From Chitinophaga japonensis (GTDB lineage: Bacteria > Bacteroidota > Bacteroidia > Chitinophagales > Chitinophagaceae): a stretch of 64,000 bases of DNA. The position numbers and the translations under genes are program-made. The stretch is taken from positions 62,001 to 126,000 of the forward strand of contig NZ_VLLG01000006.1 of the NCBI RefSeq assembly GCF_007830125.1, written 5' to 3'. The notes under the pieces are model-generated. The model was not told the DNA's origin. It saw only the letters and a program-made list of their open reading frames with translations, and did no database searches. Below are positions 8,016 through 16,367 of the stretch, piece after piece (positions within the stretch are counted from its first letter, which is position 1; every line of letters starts with the position of its first letter).

Positions 8016-8031
8016 TGGCATACCCCTTGTA
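8016..8031 (+). promoter_or_regulatory. Putative sigma-54 promoter upstream of the FtsX-type permease
   Basis: TGGCATACCCCTTGTA matches the sigma-54 pattern TGGCAY-N5-TTGYA, with the GG and GT dinucleotides ten bases apart, as required for -24/-12. The -12 element ends 29 bases before the ATG at 8061. Upstream GC-rich sequence at 7945-7970 (CCGCGTCCGTTTTCGCACAC) could hold an activator site. Permeases of this type in Chitinophaga relatives are, from recall, often preceded by such elements. Confidence 0.6.
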
Positions 8032-8060
8032 CCTGTTGCCGGGTGTAAAATATCGCTCCT

Positions 8061-10457
8061 ATGTTTGGCAACTATTTCAAGATCGCTTTCAGGAACCTGC
8101 GGCGGAACAAAATATACTCCCTGATCAATATCGCGGGGCTGGGGCTGGGGCTGGCCTGCGCTATGCTCATTATCCTGTACGTGAAGGATGAAGTAAGCTT
8201 TGACCGCTTCCACAAAAATGGAAACAACATTTACCGCATTGTATCTAAAGTCGACGAGGAAGGCCACCGGCGGCAGAACTCCAACACCGGCTACCTGCAA
8301 GGCCCCAGGTTTGCGCAGCATGTATCCGGCATCCGGGATTTTGTACGTATAGAGAGCAGCACCGTAAATATAAAAACCGGGGCGGATGTCAGCACGCAGG
8401 ACGCCCTGCGCGTTGATCACAGCTTCTTTTCCATGTTCAGCTTCCCACTGCTGGGCGGCAATGCGCAAACCTGCCTGCGCGAACCGCATACCGTTGTCCT
8501 GTCCGAAGACGCCGCCCGCAAACAGTTCGGCACTACCGACGCGGTAGGAAAAGTGCTGATGATAAAGGAAGACAGCACCTTTGCCCCCTTCCGGGTGACT
8601 GCCGTGACCAAAAGGTGCCCGCAGAATTCCTCCATCCAGTTTGAAATGCTCCTGCCTTTCAGCGCCTCTGATGAAGCCATGAGCACTAATGAGAACTGGT
8701 ACAGCTATTTCCTGAACACCTTTGTAACGCTGGAGCCGGGGCAGGACCCGCTGCGGGTAGGAGAACAGATGCAGCGCTTTTACCTGGCAGACGCCAGGGA
8801 GGCCTTTAACATACTGGTGGAAAGGTACGGCGACCATGGCGCTTCCATGGGCACTTATTTCCTGCAACCGTTCGCGGACATGCATACCAATACCGCCCTG
8901 CCCGCAACGAATGGCCTCTCCCATGCAAGCAACCCTGTCTATTCTTATATACTTTCAGCCATTGCATTATTCGTACTGCTGATTGCCTGCATCAACTTTG
9001 TGAACCTTACCGTAGCCCGGTCCGTAAAACGGGCAAAGGAAATAGGCATCCGCAAAGTGGTAGGCAGCGACCGGCGGCAACTGGTGCTCCAGTTCCTGGG
9101 AGAGTCTTTCCTGCTTTGCTTTATCGCCTTTAGCCTCGCCTTGCTGATCGTGCAGCTCATCCTGCCTTCATTCAACACCCTGGCCAACAAAGCCCTCTCC
9201 CTCTCCTACCTGCTGGATGCCAGGCTGATAGGCGGCTACATACTGCTGTTCCTGTTCACCGGCTTCCTGGCCGGCAGCTACCCGGCCCTGGTCCTGTCCG
9301 GGTACCGGCCCGTGGAGACCCTGTATCACCGGTTCAATATAGCCGGGAAGAACTACCTGCAGCAATCGCTGGTGGTGCTGCAATTTGCGCTGGCGTCCTT
9401 CCTGATCATCGCCACCTTCATTATCTATGCGCAATTCAACTACCTTACCCGGACCGACCTGGGGTATGACGACCGCAACATGGTGGCGGTGAACAAGTAT
9501 GATATACAGCACCCGGAAGCCGCCGCTTTCCGGGCGGAATTGCTTAAAAATCCCGGCATCCGGAGCGTTGCGGTAAAAGACGGCGGCTACTCCTTCACCG
9601 GCGCCCGCCTGGCCAACGACTCCGCCATCAGCTTCAACTATGTGACCATCGACGAAGCCTTTTTTCCAACCTTCAGGATCCCGGTGGTGCAGGGCAGGAA
9701 TTTTTCCGCCGCCTACCCTTCCGATGCCGCCCATTCCGTGCTGGTCAACGAGGCCTTTGTAAAGCAGGCCGGCTGGAAGCAGCCCCTGGGGCAGATCGTG
9801 AACTTCTTTTATAACAATAACGAAATATACCGCGTGGTGGGCGTAGTGAAAGACTATCATTATGCCTCCCTGACCCAAAAGATCGGGCCGCAGCTATTTA
9901 CCATGAAGGAGTCCAACCCTTACGGCACCTTCTATATAAAAATAAAGCCCGGTACAGAGGCCGCCACCCTGCAATATATACAGCGGACCTTCCGGCAGTT
10001 CTTTCCCTTGAGCCCCTACTCCTATGTGTTTAAAGATGAAGCCAACCGGCAAAGCTATGCCGCGGAAGCAAAATGGAAGCAGATACTGCTGTTAAGCGCG
10101 GTGCTCACTATATTCATCTCCTGCATCGGCCTGTTCGGGTTATCCGTGCTGGCCACGGAAAGGCGCACCAAGGAGATCGGCATCCGGAAGGTGCTGGGCG
10201 CATCGGTGAACAGCGTAGTGGCTATTCTTTCAAAAGATTTCCTGAAGCTGGTGGCCATCGCGCTGGTGCTGGCCGTACCGCTGGCCTGGATGGCGGCCGG
10301 GAAATGGCTGGAAAATTACCCCTACCGTATTACGCCGGGCTGGCAGCTATTTGCCATTGCCGGGGTGCTGGTCATTGCCGTTGCGCTGGCCACGATCAGC
10401 TTCCAGACCCTGCGGGCAGCCCTGGCCAATCCCGCCAAAAGTTTGAGGACCGAGTAG
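8061..10457 (+). CDS. ABC transporter permease, MacB/FtsX type
   Basis: 798 aa, the duplicated permease form. The N-terminus F-K-I-A-F-R-N-L-R-R-N-K precedes a first membrane helix (about 20-42) and a periplasmic MacB-like domain (about 50-285). Three further helices follow (about 290-400) with the FtsX motif A-K-E-I-G-I-R-K-V-V-G-S. The second half repeats the plan: helix about 425-450, soluble domain, then T-K-E-I-G-I-R-K-V-L-G-A and three final helices, about eight helices in all. No ATPase is adjacent, so the partner must be encoded elsewhere. Such proteins move peptides, lipoproteins or drugs, or act in signalling; the substrate is unknown. The likely sigma-54 promoter suggests control by an NtrC-type activator. 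Confidence 0.92.
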   Translation: MFGNYFKIAFRNLRRNKIYSLINIAGLGLGLACAMLIILYVKDEVSFDRFHKNGNNIYRIVSKVDEEGHRRQNSNTGYLQGPRFAQHVSGIRDFVRIESSTVNIKTGADVSTQDALRVDHSFFSMFSFPLLGGNAQTCLREPHTVVLSEDAARKQFGTTDAVGKVLMIKEDSTFAPFRVTAVTKRCPQNSSIQFEMLLPFSASDEAMSTNENWYSYFLNTFVTLEPGQDPLRVGEQMQRFYLADAREAFNILVERYGDHGASMGTYFLQPFADMHTNTALPATNGLSHASNPVYSYILSAIALFVLLIACINFVNLTVARSVKRAKEIGIRKVVGSDRRQLVLQFLGESFLLCFIAFSLALLIVQLILPSFNTLANKALSLSYLLDARLIGGYILLFLFTGFLAGSYPALVLSGYRPVETLYHRFNIAGKNYLQQSLVVLQFALASFLIIATFIIYAQFNYLTRTDLGYDDRNMVAVNKYDIQHPEAAAFRAELLKNPGIRSVAVKDGGYSFTGARLANDSAISFNYVTIDEAFFPTFRIPVVQGRNFSAAYPSDAAHSVLVNEAFVKQAGWKQPLGQIVNFFYNNNEIYRVVGVVKDYHYASLTQKIGPQLFTMKESNPYGTFYIKIKPGTEAATLQYIQRTFRQFFPLSPYSYVFKDEANRQSYAAEAKWKQILLLSAVLTIFISCIGLFGLSVLATERRTKEIGIRKVLGASVNSVVAILSKDFLKLVAIALVLAVPLAWMAAGKWLENYPYRITPGWQLFAIAGVLVIAVALATISFQTLRAALANPAKSLRTE

Positions 10458-10516
10458 GCAAAACGCAACCGGTAAGTGAAAAAACCTTTACATTTAGCAT
10501 TTAAATTACCAAAACA

Positions 10517-11401
10517 ATGCTTACCGATGTGCTTAACGGCCTCATGCAACGCTACATGGAGCGGGTGCCGGATGTAAAGGCCATTATACAGACCATGATA
10601 AAGGAGGGCATTATACAGCAGCCCGGCGACGTGGAGAACGATCATATTGCCTTCCGTACCATGGGCGTGCCGCAACTGGGCATTCAATCGCTGGAAAAGA
10701 TATTCCTGCATTACGGCTACACGAAAAAGGATGCCTATTTTTTCCCGGAAAAGAAACTGGACGCGTTCTGGTATGCGCCGCCATCTCCCGGGTTCCCGCG
10801 CATCTTCATCAGCGAGCTGCGCGTGCCCGACCTGAGCCCGCAGGCACAGGCGCTGATCTCCGGCTATACGAACGAGGTAAAGACCGATCCCGTGGACGCC
10901 CTGGACCTGGACGACGCAACAGCGGTAGACCACTTCCTGCACAGCGGGCTGTGGCGGCTGCCCACCCTGGAAGACTACCAGGCGCTGGCTGCGGAAAGCG
11001 AGTACGCCGCCTGGGTGATCTACAACCGTTATTACCTGAACCACTTCACCATCAGCGTACATAACCTGCCGCCGGGATACAACACCATAGCGGACTTCAA
11101 CGCTTTCCTGGAGCGCAACGGCTTTACCCTGAACACTGCCGGCGGCAAAATAAAGACCAGCCCGGACGGGGGCCTGCTGCAAAGCGCTACCGTGGCCAAC
11201 ATGATCACCGCCACTTTTGCCAGTAACCAAACCCATCGCATTGCCGGCTCCTACGTGGAGTTTGCGGAGAGAAAGCCATTGCCGCAGTTTGCCCACCTGC
11301 CGGCAGACCAGTTGCGCCGCGAGCACCGCCGCGACGGCTTTGAAGCCGGTAACGCAGACAAGATATTTGAAAGCACCTATAGTTCACAGACAGGGAAATA
11401 G
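10517..11401 (+). CDS. DUF1338 family protein, 2-oxoadipate dioxygenase/decarboxylase-like (HglS family)
   Basis: 294 aa. DUF1338 enzymes are Fe(II)-dependent and related to vicinal-oxygen-chelate folds; characterised members (HglS/YdcJ) convert 2-oxoadipate to 2-hydroxyglutarate in lysine catabolism. Visible family features are D-H-I-A-F-R-T at about residues 42-48 (His43 a probable metal ligand), the F-Y-A-P-type segment F-W-Y-A-P, R-I-F-I-S-E-L-R-V (Glu metal ligand candidate), and Y-Y-L-N-H-F-T-I-S-V-H-N (His ligand region about 175-186). The gene ends 29 bases before an aldehyde dehydrogenase of the aminoadipate-semialdehyde type, which strongly supports a lysine/aminoadipate breakdown role. 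The exact reaction is inferred. Confidence 0.82.
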   Translation: MLTDVLNGLMQRYMERVPDVKAIIQTMIKEGIIQQPGDVENDHIAFRTMGVPQLGIQSLEKIFLHYGYTKKDAYFFPEKKLDAFWYAPPSPGFPRIFISELRVPDLSPQAQALISGYTNEVKTDPVDALDLDDATAVDHFLHSGLWRLPTLEDYQALAAESEYAAWVIYNRYYLNHFTISVHNLPPGYNTIADFNAFLERNGFTLNTAGGKIKTSPDGGLLQSATVANMITATFASNQTHRIAGSYVEFAERKPLPQFAHLPADQLRREHRRDGFEAGNADKIFESTYSSQTGK

Positions 11402-11430
11402 CTAAGCGCTAAATCATTAACTTGCACGCC

Positions 11431-12960
11431 ATGATAAAAGATATTCTTCAGCAATTCAACATATCAGGAACCCACAGCGGGGTAAGCACCGGCGCCCACT
11501 GGCTGCCCGGTACAGGACCGGTACTCAGCTCTTCTTCCCCGGTAGACGGGCAGCATATTGCAGACGTACAAAGCGCCGGGCGGGCGGAATTTGATGCCGT
11601 AGCAGCCGCCGCCGGCCAGGCATTTAAGGAATGGCGGCAATGGCCCGCTCCCAAACGCGGAGAAGTAGTGCGGCAGATAGGAGAAGCCCTGCGCAGGCAC
11701 AAGACCGCGCTGGGCAAACTGGTGTCCTATGAAATGGGGAAAAGCCTGCAGGAAGGTTATGGAGAGGTACAGGAAATGATCGATATCTGCGATTTTGCCG
11801 TAGGCCTTTCCCGGCAACTGTACGGGCTCACCATGCACTCCGAAAGGCCCGGTCACCGCATGTATGAGCAGTGGCACCCGCTGGGCATTACCGGCATTAT
11901 CTCCGCCTTTAACTTCCCTGTAGCCGTATGGAGCTGGAACGCTATGCTGGCGTGGGTTTGCGGCGACGTATGTATCTGGAAGCCTTCGGAAAAAACGCCG
12001 GTCACCGCCCTGGTGTGCCAGTACATTGTGCAGCAGGTATTTGCCGCCAACCATGTGCCGGAGGGAGTTTGCTGCCTGCTGGCCGGCGGCCGTGAAGCAG
12101 GCGAATGGATAGCGCAGGATACCCGTATCCCGCTGGTGTCCGCCACCGGCTCTTCCCGTATGGGCAAGGCCGTAGGCAGCGCAGTAGGCGCCAGGCTGGG
12201 CAGGTCGCTGCTGGAGCTGGGCGGCAATAACGCCATTATTATTTCCGCGGAGGCCGACCTGGACATGGCCCTGATCGGCTGCGTTTTTGGCGCCGTAGGC
12301 ACCGCCGGGCAGCGCTGCACCTCCACCCGCCGCCTGATCATAGCGGAAAACGTGTTTGAAGCATTTACACAAAAGCTGGTGAACGCCTACCAGCAACTAC
12401 GTATAGGCAACCCGTTAGACGAGCGCAACCACGTAGGTCCGCTGATAGACAAAGATGCCGTACAGATGTACCTGCAGGCCCTGGACCAGGTGAAGGCGCA
12501 GGGCGGCCGTTTCCTGGTGGAAGGCGGCGTGCTCGATGGCCCGGGCTTTGAGTCCGGCTGCTACGTAAGGCCCTGTATTGCCGAAGTGCAGAACCATTAC
12601 GACATTGTACAGCATGAGACCTTTGCGCCGATCCTCTACGTGATCCGGTACAAGACCCTGGAAGAGGCCATCGCCCTGCAGAATGACGTGCCGCAGGGAC
12701 TGTCCTCCGCCATCATGACGCTGAACCTGCGGGAAGCGGAAGCCTTCCTGTCCGCAGCCGGTTCTGACTGCGGCATTGCCAACGTGAATATCGGTACTTC
12801 CGGTGCGGAAATAGGCGGTGCTTTTGGCGGGGAAAAGGACACCGGCGGCGGCCGGGAAAGCGGCTCCGATGCCTGGAAAAACTACATGCGCCGGCAGACC
12901 AACACCATCAATTATTCTACCAGCCTGCCGCTGGCCCAGGGGATCGAATTCGGGCTCTAA
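11431..12960 (+). CDS. Aldehyde dehydrogenase, ALDH7/antiquitin type (likely 2-aminoadipate-6-semialdehyde dehydrogenase)
   Basis: 509 aa from the ATG at 11431; the frame is open nine bases further to a TTG but ATG is preferred. It is an NAD(P)-dependent dehydrogenase with catalytic Cys296 in A-G-Q-R-C-T-S and general base Glu262 in L-E-L-G-G-N. The cofactor region reads T-G-S-S-R-M-G-K, and the N-terminal substrate region includes I-S-A-F-N-F-P-V-A-V-W-S-W-N. These fit the ALDH7 (antiquitin/AmaB) branch, which oxidises aminoadipate semialdehyde in lysine degradation. The upstream DUF1338 gene would act two steps later in the same pathway. A TAACTTGC box precedes the start at 11418-11425. Confidence 0.88.
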   Translation: MIKDILQQFNISGTHSGVSTGAHWLPGTGPVLSSSSPVDGQHIADVQSAGRAEFDAVAAAAGQAFKEWRQWPAPKRGEVVRQIGEALRRHKTALGKLVSYEMGKSLQEGYGEVQEMIDICDFAVGLSRQLYGLTMHSERPGHRMYEQWHPLGITGIISAFNFPVAVWSWNAMLAWVCGDVCIWKPSEKTPVTALVCQYIVQQVFAANHVPEGVCCLLAGGREAGEWIAQDTRIPLVSATGSSRMGKAVGSAVGARLGRSLLELGGNNAIIISAEADLDMALIGCVFGAVGTAGQRCTSTRRLIIAENVFEAFTQKLVNAYQQLRIGNPLDERNHVGPLIDKDAVQMYLQALDQVKAQGGRFLVEGGVLDGPGFESGCYVRPCIAEVQNHYDIVQHETFAPILYVIRYKTLEEAIALQNDVPQGLSSAIMTLNLREAEAFLSAAGSDCGIANVNIGTSGAEIGGAFGGEKDTGGGRESGSDAWKNYMRRQTNTINYSTSLPLAQGIEFGL

Positions 12961-12987
12961 AAAAGTAAAAAAGAAAAAGTAAAAAAC

Positions 12988-13039
12988 TGACGGCCTACTT
13001 TCAATGCAACCGAATGCAATTGCATGAAAAGGACCGTCA
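12988..13039 (+). other. Structured stem-loop downstream of the ALDH gene, possible RNA element
   Basis: TGACGGCC (12988-12995) pairs with GGACCGTCA (13031-13039, one bulged A). Inside it CTTTCAATGCA pairs with TGCATGAAAAG with one bulge, leaving a loop of about ten bases. No T-run follows, so it is not a simple terminator. It could be a processing signal or the 5' domain of a small RNA ending at the terminator at 13188. Confidence 0.35.
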
Positions 13040-13162
13040 CCTTTCCCTGTTCTCATTCGTCAATATTCAAAAAAAAGGCGTATCAAGGTAAGTTTCCGCA
13101 ATAATCCAGCCGGGTGTTGCGTTTTATCTACAAAACAAACCGTTAATTTGGAATAAAAAATA

Positions 13163-13188
13163 AGCGAGGTTAGAGAACCTCGCTTTTT
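13163..13188 (+). terminator. Intrinsic terminator
   Basis: AGCGAGGTT (13163-13171), loop AGAG, AACCTCGCT (13176-13184), then TTTT. An A-run precedes the stem, so it could also work on the minus strand. It ends either the ALDH transcript or a small RNA. Confidence 0.85.
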
Positions 13189-13719
13189 CGTTAAACGGAA
13201 ACCATGCTTATGAGAAAAACATTTGAGAAGCCGAAGATGGCTTTCAAACATTCTTCCAGCGATAAATATTATACTTTTTTTTGAAAATTCATATTCTACT
13301 TTTGTGCTATAATCACCTTTTTATCACCAGCCTTCCCGCCCTGTACACTTCACATTTAATATGAAACAGGGCAAACCGATCTCCTCTCCTTCTTACTAAC
13401 TGGTTATCAATTCATTTACAGGTTCTGCTAACAATCAACTCCAGGCTGGAAATAGTCGTCGCCGGCAAGAAACCTGTCAATAGTTGCTGCAATCCGGGAG
13501 CAGTGTTGCAAGACATCTGTCAATGATCAGCTTTTTTATGCGCTCGTCAGATAATTGTCTTGTCATAATATCATTTTACATATCTTTAACCAATTGTGGT
13601 ATTTAACTTGCTCTAAGTAGCACGTTTATTACCAATATTTATTTTTAATGTTTTAGACCTGCGAACCTCCGCATCCGGTAAATGCAAGGTTCCATTTTGA
13701 CCAATAAAAGACAACTTAC

Positions 13720-15393
13720 ATGAATTTACGCAGAGCAGCAACTGTCCTGTTAGGTAGCATTGTGCTGATGACGGCATCTTCCGGCGCTTCCGGCCAGGGC
13801 AAATCCGCTCCCAGGAACTGGCACTTACTCAGCTATGAAAAGGATAGTGTGTATGGGATCAGTGCGGACAAGGCTTACCAGGAGCTGTTAAAGGGCAGGA
13901 AAAGCACGCCCGTAATAGTAGCCGTGATCGATTCCGGCATAGATACCACCCACGAAGACCTGCGCCCGGTGCTTTGGACCAACCCCAAAGAGATCCCGGG
14001 CAATAACATTGACGACGACGGCAACGGTTATGTGGACGATGTACATGGCTGGAACTTCATCGGTGGTAAAGACGGCAGAAGCATCAAGGAAGATACCGAT
14101 GAGGCTACCCGCGAGTATTACCGCTATAAGCACATCTATGGCAATCCTGACTCCACGCTGGACCCCACCTCCCGGGAGTATGCCTACTGGAAAAAACTGG
14201 TAGCCAAAGTGGTACAACCTGTCAGCCAGTATAAAATGTCATATAAAACCATGACAAAGCTGCAGGAGAACCTGAAAAAATGCGCTTTCATCCTCACTAC
14301 TTACCTGGGCCAGGAAGATTTTAACATCAGCAAGCTGGACAGCGTGGAAACGCCTGACCAGGAAGTGATGGTGGCCAGGAACTTCATGACCCGGCTGCTG
14401 CAGAGCACCGGCGAGGAAAACCTGTCCTACTCCGAGTTCAAATCCGAGTTCGAGGAATACCTGGACGACCTGAAGAAAAAAGCGGAAAGAATGGACGAGC
14501 CCCCGACGGATCTCCGTAAAGAGATCGTAGGCGATGATATCAACGATATTAACGACCGCTACTACGGCAATAATGACGTAATGGGACAGTTCGCCTTTCA
14601 CGGTACGCACGTATCCGGCATTATCGGGGCGGTGAGGAATAATGGCGTAGGTATTGACGGTATTGCGGACGATGTGCGCATCATGGCCGTAAAGGTAGTA
14701 CCGGACGGCGACGAGCGCGACAAGGACGTGGCGCTGGGCATCCGGTACGCGGTGGACAATGGCGCCCGTATCATCAACATGAGCTTTGGCAAGGGCTTCA
14801 GCCCCAACAAGGTATGGGTGGATGACGCGATCAAATATGCCGAATCCAAAGGCGTGCTGCTGGTACATGCGGCCGGCAACGACGCCAGCGATAACGATGA
14901 AGTGGACAATTTCCCGACTCCGCACCTGGATGACCATACCCGGGCCAGCAATTTCATTACGGTAGGCGCAAACGGCGCGGGCGGCCCCGCTGGCTTCAAG
15001 GTGGCCAACTTCTCCAACTTTGGCAGAAGGGAAGTGGACCTGTTTGCCCCTGGCGTGCAGATCTACTCTACCGTGCCCGGCGGCAACAAGTACGGCAGCG
15101 CCAGCGGTACCAGCATGGCGGCCCCGGTGGTAAGCGGTGTAGCGGCGCTGGTGCTTTCCTACTACCCGGACCTGACCCCCCAGCAATTAAAAACGATATT
15201 GGAAAAGAGCGCCACTCCCCTCCGGGACAGCCTGGTGAACAAACCCGGTACGGATGAGCAGGTGCCTTTTTACCAACTGTCTGTTACCGGCGGTATTGTA
15301 AACGCCTATAATGCCCTGAAAATGGCGGACAGCATCAGTACGCATGGAAAGCGGAAGAGCAAGCCCCGGATGCAACCGGTGAAGAAAGGATAA
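13720..15393 (+). CDS. Secreted subtilisin-like serine protease (S8 family)
   Basis: 557 aa. A Sec signal peptide covers about residues 1-25 (ends A-S-G-Q). The catalytic triad is complete: Asp71 in A-V-I-D-S-G-I-D, His297 in H-G-T-H-V-S-G, Ser465 in G-T-S-M-A-A-P, with oxyanion Asn387 in A-A-G-N. Between Asp and His lies an insertion of roughly 170 residues (about 115-285), rich in charged residues, much longer than in subtilisin; this long-insert form is seen in Bacteroidota S8 proteases. There is no T9SS sorting tail, so it probably acts in the periplasm. The C-terminus is basic. It stands alone between a long gap and a convergent gene. Confidence 0.95.
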   Translation: MNLRRAATVLLGSIVLMTASSGASGQGKSAPRNWHLLSYEKDSVYGISADKAYQELLKGRKSTPVIVAVIDSGIDTTHEDLRPVLWTNPKEIPGNNIDDDGNGYVDDVHGWNFIGGKDGRSIKEDTDEATREYYRYKHIYGNPDSTLDPTSREYAYWKKLVAKVVQPVSQYKMSYKTMTKLQENLKKCAFILTTYLGQEDFNISKLDSVETPDQEVMVARNFMTRLLQSTGEENLSYSEFKSEFEEYLDDLKKKAERMDEPPTDLRKEIVGDDINDINDRYYGNNDVMGQFAFHGTHVSGIIGAVRNNGVGIDGIADDVRIMAVKVVPDGDERDKDVALGIRYAVDNGARIINMSFGKGFSPNKVWVDDAIKYAESKGVLLVHAAGNDASDNDEVDNFPTPHLDDHTRASNFITVGANGAGGPAGFKVANFSNFGRREVDLFAPGVQIYSTVPGGNKYGSASGTSMAAPVVSGVAALVLSYYPDLTPQQLKTILEKSATPLRDSLVNKPGTDEQVPFYQLSVTGGIVNAYNALKMADSISTHGKRKSKPRMQPVKKG

Positions 15394-15396
15394 TAA

Positions 15397-15493
15397 TGTG
15401 CAGATATGCAAATGTGCGGATGTGCAGATGAATTAAAGCGAATGTTATCGCTGCATTCTCATTTGCACATCCGCACATTTGCATATTCGCACA
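15397..15493. terminator. Long inverted repeat between convergent genes (bidirectional terminator-like)
   Basis: Two 34-base arms, 15397-15430 and 15460-15493, are complementary with three mismatches and separated by 29 bases. They are built of TGTGC, GATATGC and AAATGTGCGG words. The element fills the gap between the subtilase stop (15391-15393) and the DUF4870 stop (15494-15496) almost exactly. There is no T-run, so if it terminates it does so by hairpin strength alone. Confidence 0.7.
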
Positions 15494-15913
15494 TTACTTC
15501 ACGATCCTCCAACTGAACGGGTAGCGGTAAGCCACGCCGTTGCTGGCGCGTACGGCCGCTATCACGGAGAACACGACATTCAGCACCCACACAATGCCGT
15601 AGGCGCTCACTGAGGAGAAAGTGAACACATCAAAATGGTCGAAGTCAAAATCATCCCGCCATATTCTCCGAAATGCCCAGAAACCATGACGGATGCTAAA
15701 CAGCAGGCCAATGGCCAGGTTCACAAAGCTGAGGGTGATCTGGAAATTGAGGGCCTCCTTACCCTGGTTGTCGATAAAAGCGGAGTCATTGCGCTTGATC
15801 AGCCACATTACCAGCGCGCCGATGATGTTGCCTACAAAAGACAGGATGACCATGCCGATGATGCCGCCTAAATGCACCAGGGCGCCCCAGGTTTTTTCTT
15901 CTTTCTGTTCCAT
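15494..15913 (-). CDS. DUF4870 membrane protein
   Basis: 139 aa from the ATG at 15913; a longer frame to 16027 would run into the RNase P RNA 3' end and is rejected. The start M-E-Q-K-E-E-K-T-W-G-A-L-V-H-L-G-G with a following helix, then L-I-K-R-N-D-S-A-F-I-D-N-Q-G-K-E-A-L-N-F-Q, is the DUF4870 signature. Three to four transmembrane segments are visible (about 11-34, 55-70, 95-118). Function is unknown; it may be a small inner-membrane protein. The gene is convergent with the subtilase, separated only by the inverted repeat. Confidence 0.9.
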   Translation of the reverse strand: MEQKEEKTWGALVHLGGIIGMVILSFVGNIIGALVMWLIKRNDSAFIDNQGKEALNFQITLSFVNLAIGLLFSIRHGFWAFRRIWRDDFDFDHFDVFTFSSVSAYGIVWVLNVVFSVIAAVRASNGVAYRYPFSWRIVK

Positions 15914-15971
15914 AGTATAAGTATAATAGCGGTTTAGTCTGGTTGCGGACGGGTATGGAAATAATAACAAA

Positions 15972-16344
15972 AAACTACAAACCTGTAAGCCGGATTCTGT
16001 TCCCGCCCGGGGGCGGGCTGCTATCATTTATCTGCGACGGCGCTCGCACGCCGCCTGTATCTGCCTACCCTCGGTCATCGGGCGAGCAGCCCTCAAACGA
16101 CCGTATACATGGCATTTCAGCACGCAAGGTTTACCCTCCCGGCGTGTTACCACACCGCGACGTGGGCCCTTACCCCACATTTTCACCCTTACCTGCCCGG
16201 GGGCCGGCGGTTATTTTCTGTGGCACTTTCTGTCTGCGCGGGCCTTGCACCCGCACATCCCACCCGTTAGGTGGTGCGTTGCTCTATGCTGTCCGGACTT
16301 TCCTTCCTGGCACGGGGCCAAGACGATAGCACGGTTTGTAGTTT
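15972..16344 (-). ncRNA. rnpB: RNase P RNA (bacterial class A)
   Basis: Read on the minus strand the RNA begins at about 16344. The 5' ACTACAAACC (16342-16333) pairs with 3' GGTTTGTAGT (15983-15974) as helix P1. The universal cores are present: GGAAAGTCCGGAC near the 5' end, ACAGAATCCGGCTTAC near the 3' end, and the central GAGGGTAAACC and GATGACCGAGGGTAGGC segments. It is the catalytic RNA that trims tRNA 5' leaders. Ends are set from P1 pairing and could be off by a few bases. A TAnnTTTG promoter lies just upstream. Confidence 0.97.
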
Positions 16345-16359
16345 CAGGTTATTAAGATG

Positions 16360-16367
16360 CAAAGTTA
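16360..16367 (-). promoter_or_regulatory. -7 promoter element for RNase P RNA
   Basis: On the minus strand TAACTTTG fits TAnnTTTG, 16 bases before the RNA 5' end. It overlaps the last three bases of the Smr gene, so the RNA promoter is embedded at the end of that gene. Confidence 0.55.

Larger units (their letters stand above)
12961..13719. other. 759-base non-coding interval
   Basis: No convincing gene. It opens with an A-rich run, then a stem-loop at 12988-13039 and an intrinsic terminator at 13163-13188, both listed separately. Downstream TACTTTTG (13297-13304) fits the -7 consensus but has only a poorly spaced TTTG at 13280. The rest (about 13310-13719) is AT-rich without clear elements and presumably holds the subtilase promoter and leader. 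A 63-codon minus-strand frame at 13060-13251 crosses the terminator and looks spurious. Confidence 0.6.

Noticed and set aside
13060..13251. 63-codon minus-strand frame in the long gap
   Set aside because: It crosses the intrinsic terminator at 13163-13188 and shows no protein-like pattern.
15943..16329. 128-codon open frame on the plus strand
   Set aside because: It lies across the RNase P RNA gene, whose conserved core motifs and P1 pairing are clear on the minus strand.
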